Source: Acidobacteriaceae bacterium (GTDB lineage Bacteria; Acidobacteriota; Terriglobia; Bryobacterales; Bryobacteraceae). From it: DNA of 5,363 nucleotides. The DNA lies in NCBI GenBank assembly GCA_019239585.1, contig JAFAZU010000060.1, forward strand, positions 1-5,363. Direction: 5' to 3'. The position numbers were made by a program, and so were the translations under genes. Below the pieces are notes generated by a model, which saw only the letters and a program-made list of their open reading frames with translations, searched no databases and had not been told where the DNA came from. Positions 1 to 4,894 of this stretch are shown in pieces (position 1 is the stretch's first letter; each line of letters starts with the position of its first letter).

Positions 1-1004
1 CCCCAGGCCACATAGCCGTTTTGCGAGTCGGAAGCGGTAATACCCCAAAGGTCTTCGCTGTAGTCCGGGAACTTCCGGCCGAGCTGCAAACAAAATATCT
101 TATGAACTTTGGTGGCCAGGATGGAATTCTTGAAGTAGTCGATATAGCCGTCGCGCTTACCCCGGAAATCGAACCAGGCTTGCGAGTATTGATGGACAAA
201 AAGCGGCGCGTATGACCCGATGTAGCGGATGCCTGCGTACTCAAAGGTGACGCGATTCCAAGCGTGCCATGCCTCCGCCGGTAAGGGATGGGTTAATGAT
301 CCGAGACCGAGCAGATACATCATCATGAGTTCGCTGTAGTAATCCCAACGATAAGGCAAGAAGCCGGTTTCAGGCGACCATCCGTGCGGCAGGAGGTGCG
401 TATCTTCTGAAAGCCAAGTCCATTCAACACGGTTGAAAATGTCGTTTGCAAAGCGGACAATTTCAGGCTTCCGAAAATGCTCGCGGCAGGTCAGAATACC
501 GCAGAGCAGGATGGCCGTGTCAATGGATGAGACCTCAGAATCCCAAACTCGTTGGCCAGTTTTCACATTCGCGAAATGATAAAAAAAGCCGCGATGAGTG
601 GGCATCTTCTCCCAAAGAAAATGTAAAGTGGTGATGACACGCTTGTGCGCTTCAGCAGGCGCGATATAACCGCGTTCTGCTCCAATGCAGAGAGCAGTCA
701 GGCCGAAGCCGGTAGAGGCGATGCTGGCTACAACACCCGTGTCATTTACGCGGGCATGGGCCCGATCCTTCACCAGTCCGGTTTCAGGGTCGGCCTGCTC
801 CCAGAAGAAAAGAAAGTTGGCCCGCTCGAGTTCTTCAAGAAACACGTCATCTTCCGGCGAGAGCGCTATTTTTGAGAATTCGGGCGATTGCGCCCTTGGC
901 GGGTCTGTTACCGGGCTTGCCAGAATCATGGCCGGCACCGAAGCTGCTGCCGCTCGCTTCAGCAGCTTGCGTCTGGATAAGCGTTCCGTCATTTTGCCCG
1001 TCAT
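1..1004 (-). CDS. Tat-exported glucoamylase-family protein (PF10091-like), C-terminus cut by window edge
   Basis: The minus strand is open without a stop from the ATG at 1004 to the left edge, giving 334 complete codons. The N-terminus has a twin-arginine signal: S10-R-R-K-L-L-K16 followed by an Ala-rich hydrophobic stretch (about 18-30), so the enzyme is probably exported folded to the periplasm. The mature part shows the signatures of the Glycoamylase family (PF10091, related to GH144 beta-1,2-glucanases): FLFFWEQADPETGLVKDR (64-81), SEVSSIDTA (156-164), GWSPETGFLPYRWDYYSE (208-225), and HQYSQAWFDFRGKRDGYIDY (271-290). Family members usually have about 430-500 residues, so roughly 100 or more C-terminal residues lie outside the window. 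The true substrate cannot be read from sequence; beta-glucan or oligosaccharide hydrolysis is the family-level expectation. A second in-frame ATG at 992 also leaves the Tat motif intact. Neither start has a clear ribosome-binding site. The gene is divergent from the gene at 1026. Confidence 0.9.
   Translation of the reverse strand, partial: MTGKMTERLSRRKLLKRAAAASVPAMILASPVTDPPRAQSPEFSKIALSPEDDVFLEELERANFLFFWEQADPETGLVKDRAHARVNDTGVVASIASTGFGLTALCIGAERGYIAPAEAHKRVITTLHFLWEKMPTHRGFFYHFANVKTGQRVWDSEVSSIDTAILLCGILTCREHFRKPEIVRFANDIFNRVEWTWLSEDTHLLPHGWSPETGFLPYRWDYYSELMMMYLLGLGSLTHPLPAEAWHAWNRVTFEYAGIRYIGSYAPLFVHQYSQAWFDFRGKRDGYIDYFKNSILATKVHKIFCLQLGRKFPDYSEDLWGITASDSQNGYVAW
941..968. repeat. Perfect 9-bp inverted repeat with 10-base loop
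   Basis: AAGCTGCTG (941-949) and CAGCAGCTT (960-968) are exact reverse complements separated by ten bases. The repeat lies in the signal-peptide codons of the leftward glucoamylase-family gene (Lys-Leu-Leu and Ala-Ala-Ala codons) and 58-85 bases upstream of the rightward GTG. It could form a hairpin in the 5' part of the leftward mRNA or act as a dyad operator for the rightward unit, but the codon composition alone may explain it. Confidence 0.5.
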
Positions 1005-1010
1005 AGGATC

Positions 1011-1021
1011 GAGGAGGAGGG
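1011..1021 (+). promoter_or_regulatory. Strong Shine-Dalgarno sequence that fixes a GTG start
   Basis: GAGGAGGAGGG contains the full AGGAGG anti-16S core and ends four bases before the GTG at 1026. It is the strongest ribosome-binding site in the window and decides the start of the rightward gene, which has no ATG option nearby. It occupies most of the 21-base gap between the two divergent start codons. Confidence 0.85.
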
Positions 1022-1025
1022 AAGA

Positions 1026-2027
1026 GTGACGAGCAGGGCAAAAGGCATCATTTGGATTATAGGTGTTCTTCTTGTTTGTCTCACGAGTCTGTTTTTGTTT
1101 TTTAGGGCGCGTCGGCCACGCGCCCCCAAGTTGATCTCTCTTACGGGCGTTGTGTTAACCGGAGATCGTGATCCAAGGAAAGAAGTTGCAATTTCAAATG
1201 CAACCGTCCTTGCCACCGTAGGAGGACAAAGCTTACAAACCCGGTCTGATCCTTCCGGTTTGTTCCGTTTGTCCTTTTCCGTTCGGCAGGAAGAAAATCC
1301 AACAATCTCACTGGCTTTTCAGGCAGAAGGGCATCAGCCGCTTCTATTATCGGACGTTGCCGCTGACCGTCTTTTAATAGCCCGAATGGCGCCGGAAAAC
1401 AACCTGCCATCACGGGAGAACCCGGGTGCTTTGACAACTATCGCAAAGGAGAGCGTTCGTGTTCGCTACACGACAAAAATGACGACCAGCACCAATGTAG
1501 GAGCGCTGGTCGATACATTTGAGGCCATTAACACCGGCAATATCCCTTGCGGAATCAAAGACGTATGCTCACCGGACGGGAAATGGAAGGCAACGGTTAG
1601 TCCCACCGCTTTCGAAGCAGGAACCGGCAACCAGTTTCTGAACGCGCGTGTTTCCTGCATTGCCGGACCTTGTCCGTTTACCCGCCTTGAAGCGAGCAAT
1701 CTTTCCGATCCGGGCTCGACCATTCGGGTGTCAGTGCGTAACTGGTCGGACACGGCTACATTTCTCGTGGAAGCGGAGGTGAGCCGTATCGTTCATGGCG
1801 ATGTCGTCCGGCAATCTGTTCCCGCCATCTTCGGACCGGCGTTGAGCTTTACTCTGCCTTCTGGAGCGGAAGGACCAAGCATCCAGGCTGAAGTCAACGG
1901 GACCAGCATCGTTTTTCCTCTTGGGCCTGAACATGAACTATCGTGGGCTACTTGCAACCTCGAAATTATGCGCAGCGGAACCCAGGTTTTCCGGTGCGAG
2001 CTCAAAAGCGGTTATCAGTTCCGGTAA
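1026..2027 (+). CDS. Membrane-anchored protein with carboxypeptidase-regulatory-like domain and Cys-rich C-terminal half
   Basis: The GTG start is set by the strong GAGGAGGAGGG site just upstream, and the protein has 333 residues. Residues 7-26 form one hydrophobic segment (signal anchor or uncleaved signal) followed by an Arg-rich stretch (27-32), so topology by the positive-inside rule is ambiguous. Residues about 39-125 look like a CarboxypepD_reg/transthyretin-like beta-sandwich: LTGVVLTG, then SNATVLAT, SDPSGLFRLSFS, and a closing AFQAEGHQPLLLSD. Such domains are non-enzymatic and are usually extracytoplasmic. The remaining part (about 140-333) matches nothing I recognise. It is beta-rich in character and has six Cys in three close pairs (175/181, 211/216, 310/324), which suggests disulfides and a periplasmic location. 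The next gene follows after 17 bases, so the two are probably co-transcribed. No enzymatic activity can be assigned. Confidence 0.85.
   Translation: MTSRAKGIIWIIGVLLVCLTSLFLFFRARRPRAPKLISLTGVVLTGDRDPRKEVAISNATVLATVGGQSLQTRSDPSGLFRLSFSVRQEENPTISLAFQAEGHQPLLLSDVAADRLLIARMAPENNLPSRENPGALTTIAKESVRVRYTTKMTTSTNVGALVDTFEAINTGNIPCGIKDVCSPDGKWKATVSPTAFEAGTGNQFLNARVSCIAGPCPFTRLEASNLSDPGSTIRVSVRNWSDTATFLVEAEVSRIVHGDVVRQSVPAIFGPALSFTLPSGAEGPSIQAEVNGTSIVFPLGPEHELSWATCNLEIMRSGTQVFRCELKSGYQFR
1056..1084 (-). promoter_or_regulatory. Putative sigma70-type promoter of the glucoamylase-family gene, inside the opposing CDS
   Basis: On the minus strand a perfect -10 hexamer TATAAT (1061-1056) is preceded, after a 17-base spacer, by GTGAGA (1084-1079), which matches the TTGACA consensus at four of six positions. 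Transcription would start near 1049 and give a leader of about 45 bases before the ATG at 1004. The site lies within codons 11-20 of the rightward gene, in the part encoding its membrane anchor. Its position relative to the start and the hexamer quality support it; chance occurrence cannot be excluded. Confidence 0.45.
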
Positions 2028-2044
2028 GTTGGAAGAGATCAATT

Positions 2045-2434
2045 ATGAGACTTGCTGTTATACTTCTTCAAAACGCCGTTCGACTGATTGGCCTCGTTTT
2101 GATTGTTCTCGGATTTCTGTTTTGGGCGAGGCAGGCGTATTCGCTTGTTCCGCTTCACATGTGGCTGGGGATTACGGAAGTAGTTTTGCTCTGGACTTTG
2201 GCACTGCTCGCCCTCCAAGTACGGGTGACCCTAGGGCTGGTGGTGACAGGGCTCCTATGGGGTTTGTTGACGGTGGCGTTCGGATGGAATATGGGGTCAC
2301 TTCTGCCAGGACGCGCTCATGAGATCGTTCGCGTGCTGCACTTCCTGATTGGTTTGGGGGTGATTGGGCTAGCGGAAAGCCTGGCGGCGCGTATCAAGCG
2401 CAGTGGGCGAACGACCGCAGCTACTACAGTCTAA
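2045..2434 (+). CDS. Four-helix integral membrane protein of unknown function
   Basis: I chose the ATG at 2045 because GGAAGAG (2031-2037) lies seven bases upstream and the reading starts 17 bases after the previous stop; the frame is open further upstream but only inside the preceding gene. The 129-residue product is almost entirely hydrophobic, with likely membrane helices at about 10-28, 35-57, 61-82 and 92-115 and a basic, Thr-rich tail (117-129). Helices 2 and 4 each contain an LHxxxG motif (L37-H38 to G42 and L98-H99 to G103), which hints at a two-fold internal repeat. Small proteins ending in a similar LH-loaded helix followed by GLAE are familiar to me as unnamed hypothetical proteins, but I cannot give a family name. 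It is likely in an operon with the anchored protein upstream. It converges on the small gene to its right with an 11-base gap and no visible intrinsic terminator. Confidence 0.8.
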   Translation: MRLAVILLQNAVRLIGLVLIVLGFLFWARQAYSLVPLHMWLGITEVVLLWTLALLALQVRVTLGLVVTGLLWGLLTVAFGWNMGSLLPGRAHEIVRVLHFLIGLGVIGLAESLAARIKRSGRTTAATTV

Positions 2435-2445
2435 TAAGCTCGATG

Positions 2446-2685
2446 CTACTCTTGCGCCGACGCTTGCTGATCCGAAGCTTCACGCCACGCGCTGATTTTA
2501 AGGCGGCGGCAGACCCAGCACAATTCTTCATCGTCAGCAGTTTGCGGTCCGGTCAGGGGCGTGCTGGAACTGCCGCACACAATACAAGCTTTTCCTGTCG
2601 AGGTTCGTTCGGGTTCTACCGACTTTTTTGCCATTTCCATAATCTCTGGCGAGATGATAGGTTCGGCGATCGGTTTCTTTTTCAT
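2446..2685 (-). CDS. Small protein with two CxxC pairs (putative zinc-ribbon), unknown function
   Basis: This 79-residue minus-strand reading looks like a real gene rather than a shadow. It has a charged Lys/Glu-rich N-terminal helix-like part (1-28), then C34-I-V-C37, an 18-residue linker, C56-W-V-C59 and the basic stretch RRLKISAWRE (60-69). The CxxC-x18-CxxC spacing fits a zinc ribbon or knuckle, so a nucleic-acid or protein-binding role is possible but unproven. I prefer the ATG at 2685. A GTG at 2697 would add four residues, but it overlaps a TATAGT hexamer that may be the promoter -10. No signal peptide or membrane segment is present, so it should be cytoplasmic. It is divergent from fabD and converges on the membrane-protein gene. 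I do not recognise a named family. Confidence 0.65.
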   Translation of the reverse strand: MKKKPIAEPIISPEIMEMAKKSVEPERTSTGKACIVCGSSSTPLTGPQTADDEELCWVCRRLKISAWREASDQQASAQE

Positions 2686-2882
2686 GTTTGCTTTCACTAT
2701 AGTTCAAATCATTCCACGACAAACTGGTTTCGGCTCTAAAGACAGCAAAAAGTACCAAGTTCACGCAGTTGCAGTTCTATATCCACTCTATCTGACGCCG
2801 AGTTTGTTGGGGGGGCTTCTAAAAAAGGGTGAAGTCTCCTGAAAGATTGTTTCACATCGGCGCGGGTTATTACTCGTATAGT
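2686..2882. promoter_or_regulatory. Divergent intergenic region between the CxxC-protein gene and fabD
   Basis: This 197-base gap must hold the promoters of both flanking genes. On the minus strand TATAGT (2701-2696), 15 bases downstream of TTGTCG (2722-2717), is a candidate -10 for the small gene and would give an almost leaderless transcript at the ATG at 2685. On the plus strand TATAGT (2877-2882) directly abuts the fabD ATG; no matching -35 is seen there, so it may be fortuitous. A run of seven G (2809-2815) and a run of six A (2821-2826) lie in between. No hairpin terminator, riboswitch or credible small ORF was found. Confidence 0.4.
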
Positions 2883-3812
2883 ATGGCGGAGATGACTTTT
2901 CTTTTTCCCGGGCAAGGCTCGCAGTATGTGGGAATGGGCAGGCTTCTGGCAGAGCAGTATCCGACAGCGGCTGATATTTTCGGAAGGGCAGACGAGGTGC
3001 TTGGATTTCCGCTTTCCCGATTGTGCTTTGAAGGTCCCGAGGAGGAGCTGAGGAAGACGGAGAATCAGCAGCCTGCCTTGCTAGCGGTTTCCGCTGCCGC
3101 GTTTTCCGTTCTCCGGGAGCAGGGAGTTGAACCTGATATCGTGGCCGGTCATAGCTTAGGCGAGTATTCGGCTCTTTATGCGGCAGGAGCCATTTGCTTG
3201 GAGGATGCTCTCCCCTTAGTACGCAAGCGGGGACAGTACATGCAACAGGCCGTGCCTCCTGGTGTAGGCGCGATGGCGGCTCTTTTGAAGCTGCCTGAGG
3301 GGGCGCTCGACCGAATTCTAGCGGAAGCGGCGGAGAGCGAAGTTGTAACCGCCGCGAATTTTAACTCTCCGGATCAGATTGTGATTGCAGGCCATGCGGG
3401 AGCGGTTACGCGGGCGATGGAATTAGCGAAGCAGGCAGGCGCTAAACGCGCCATTGCTTTACCGGTGAGCGCGCCGTTTCATTGCCCGCTGATGCGTCCG
3501 GCGCAGGAGAAAATGGCGGCGGAGCTCCAAGCTATTTCATTTGAAGATCTCCGCGCGCCTTTGGTCAATAACTGGCAGGCGCGAGAGATAACCACCGGGG
3601 CGGAAGCGCGTCAAGGACTTTTTGAACAGATTCCTCGTCCGGTCCTATGGACTGATACCATCCGTTATCTCGCGCAAAAGGGCGTGAAGCGGTTTATTGA
3701 GGTGGGCCCGGGCGGTGTGTTAACAGGCCTGTGCCGTTCGATCGAGCCGAGTCTTCCCGGCGCAAGATTTGGAGAACCCTCCGATTGGGAGAAAGTGAAA
3801 GCGCTGCTTTAA
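2883..3812 (+). CDS. fabD: Malonyl-CoA:acyl carrier protein transacylase
   Basis: This enzyme moves malonyl from CoA to acyl carrier protein, supplying the extender unit for type II fatty-acid synthesis in the cytoplasm. The product from the ATG at 2883 has 309 residues, the normal FabD length, and lines up residue for residue at its N-terminus with the E. coli enzyme (FPGQGSQ at 8-14). The nucleophile Ser91 sits in GHSLGEYSAL (89-98). R116 (VRKRGQ), H200 (SAPFHCPLM) and Q249 (LFEQI) correspond to the E. coli catalytic and substrate residues. NFNSPDQIVIAGH (159-171) and EVGPGGVLTGL (273-283) are further family blocks. A GTG at 2829 would add 18 residues with no family counterpart, and an ATG at 2892 would trim the conserved N-terminus. 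No good Shine-Dalgarno sequence precedes the start. No other fatty-acid gene is in view. Its stop codon overlaps that of the convergent hom gene. Confidence 0.97.
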   Translation: MAEMTFLFPGQGSQYVGMGRLLAEQYPTAADIFGRADEVLGFPLSRLCFEGPEEELRKTENQQPALLAVSAAAFSVLREQGVEPDIVAGHSLGEYSALYAAGAICLEDALPLVRKRGQYMQQAVPPGVGAMAALLKLPEGALDRILAEAAESEVVTAANFNSPDQIVIAGHAGAVTRAMELAKQAGAKRAIALPVSAPFHCPLMRPAQEKMAAELQAISFEDLRAPLVNNWQAREITTGAEARQGLFEQIPRPVLWTDTIRYLAQKGVKRFIEVGPGGVLTGLCRSIEPSLPGARFGEPSDWEKVKALL

Positions 3813-4792
3813 ACCGACTTAGCAACATCAACTAAGTCACTGAATAAGCCGTAGGCAGTCTGCTCCACGCCGGGATTAATGGATACGGTGCCAATTGTGC
3901 CCATGAGATCGGTATGGAAGAGAAGAAGGTTGGAAGTTCCTTTCGCGGTAGCTAAAATATCGGTTTGCGGGACGACTTCCGGCTTTACCTGCAGACGGAC
4001 AGTGCCGCCGCTGCGCTCGCCCCGACTGACGAGCAGGGTGGTGTATCCGGCTTTGGCGGCCGTGATAGCTTCATCTGTGGTTAATTGGCCGATGCCGTGT
4101 CGTTGGACTCCTTGCGGCGTGACACAGGCATCCATCAGGACGTTGGCTAAAGCAGCTGTCTTGGCGGCAGAATCCCAGCCGTCAATGTCATAAGCAGCAT
4201 CGGCTTCCGCCACGCCAAGAGACTGCGCTTCCCGAATGCCCTCCGCCATCGATAAACCGCGCTCCATAGTGCCCACCACAATCTTTGAGGTGGAATTCAG
4301 AACGCCGGTGAAACCCTTAATAGTAACGCCGGGGAGATTGTTGCGGACAGTGTTGAAGACGGGAGCGCCGTCCATGACGGTTGACTCAAAGCGGAACTCT
4401 ACTTGCGCGATCTGCGCTTCGGCTCGCAGCCCGGCATAAGCATACGCGATGGGGCCTTTATTGGCGGTTATAACGTGTAGATGGCGCTCAAATGCCGCCT
4501 GGATGTGCGAAATGGCAGGTTCGCCCGTATGGGGATTCAGAGTGGTGATTTCAATGGCCACGTCCGGTTTGGAGCGGTCGAGAAACTCGGCGGCTGAAGA
4601 AGCGGGCGGACCGAAGGAAAACTGGAGGCCAATACCCTTTGTGTCGTAAGCGGTTCCGTGGCGTTTCGTATGCACGCCGACAATCCGGAACGGGTATGCC
4701 CCTCGTTTGGCAAAAAGAAGACGAGCAAACGCCTTGCCCACGTTGCCATAACCAATGAGTGCGACCCGCAACTCTTGAGAGTAGCAGCCCAA
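3809..4792 (-). CDS. hom: Homoserine dehydrogenase, compact form without ACT domain
   Basis: The enzyme reduces aspartate semialdehyde to homoserine with NAD(P)H, the branch step toward threonine and methionine. The 327-residue product begins with a Rossmann fold, with G14-Y-G-N-V-G19 as the dinucleotide loop. It continues through TANKGPIA (109-116) and GFTGVLNSTSKIV (160-172), and carries the homoserine dehydrogenase signature at 189-211 (A189, G193, D202, G205, D207, K211). The signature is intact except that the usual Pro is Ala199. D207 and K211 are at the expected catalytic positions. Many bacterial enzymes have about 430 residues with a C-terminal ACT domain for threonine feedback; this one ends right after the catalytic region, so that control is probably absent. 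I chose the TTG at 4792: no in-frame ATG or GTG lies between it and the upstream stop, and AGGGG sits three bases upstream. A TTG at 4771 is the alternative. Confidence 0.93.
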   Translation of the reverse strand: MGCYSQELRVALIGYGNVGKAFARLLFAKRGAYPFRIVGVHTKRHGTAYDTKGIGLQFSFGPPASSAAEFLDRSKPDVAIEITTLNPHTGEPAISHIQAAFERHLHVITANKGPIAYAYAGLRAEAQIAQVEFRFESTVMDGAPVFNTVRNNLPGVTIKGFTGVLNSTSKIVVGTMERGLSMAEGIREAQSLGVAEADAAYDIDGWDSAAKTAALANVLMDACVTPQGVQRHGIGQLTTDEAITAAKAGYTTLLVSRGERSGGTVRLQVKPEVVPQTDILATAKGTSNLLLFHTDLMGTIGTVSINPGVEQTAYGLFSDLVDVAKSV

Positions 4793-4894
4793 ATCCCCTA
4801 CTTCTTCCTTGACAGTCTCGCGTCCCTTCGGCAGACTGAAGGTTCGCGCGGTTATTGTGTCTAAATCTTGTATGCCGGGCTTTAAGGGATTTTA
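4793..4894. promoter_or_regulatory. Divergent intergenic region between hom and the beta-barrel gene
   Basis: These 102 bases should carry the start signals of both flanking genes. On the plus strand TTGACA (4809-4814) is a perfect -35 hexamer, but the sequence 17 bases on (CAGACT) matches TATAAT at only three of six positions, so a rightward promoter here is tentative. AAGGGA (4884-4889) is a good Shine-Dalgarno sequence five bases before the ATG at 4895. On the minus strand no convincing promoter pair for hom was found; CACAAT near 4860 is the best -10-like hexamer and lacks a -35. Confidence 0.35.

Noticed and set aside
967..995. TTGCGT, 17-base spacer, CATTTT as a rightward promoter for the anchored-protein gene
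   Set aside because: The -10 matches at only three of six positions, so this is not better than chance.
645..1029. Plus-strand readings of 76 and 114 codons over the 5' part of the glucoamylase-family gene
   Set aside because: The minus strand carries unmistakable family motifs throughout this stretch; the plus readings show none.
1921..2322. Overlapping plus-strand 133-codon reading across the junction of the two envelope genes
   Set aside because: It is out of frame with both well-supported genes, overlaps them almost entirely and has a composition typical of a shadow.
2435..2445. Possible intrinsic terminator between the convergent membrane-protein and CxxC genes
   Set aside because: The gap is 11 bases with no GC-rich hairpin or U-tract; the nearby palindrome GAAGCTTC lies in coding sequence and has no loop.
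2561..2842. Plus-strand 93-codon reading with a hydrophobic middle, opposite the small CxxC gene
   Set aside because: Its hydrophobic part is the complement of Lys/Glu-rich codons of the minus gene, it has no good ribosome-binding site, and the minus reading has two intact CxxC pairs.
2829..2882. GTG at 2829 as an earlier fabD start
   Set aside because: The 18 extra residues have no counterpart in FabD, whereas the ATG at 2883 gives an N-terminus of exactly the family length.
2886..2894. GGCGGAG as Shine-Dalgarno for an ATG at 2892 in fabD
   Set aside because: It abuts the ATG with no spacing and would remove residues that align with the E. coli N-terminus.
3879..4864. Several plus-strand readings of 66-104 codons opposite hom
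   Set aside because: They are antisense shadows of a fully conserved enzyme gene and lack recognisable motifs.
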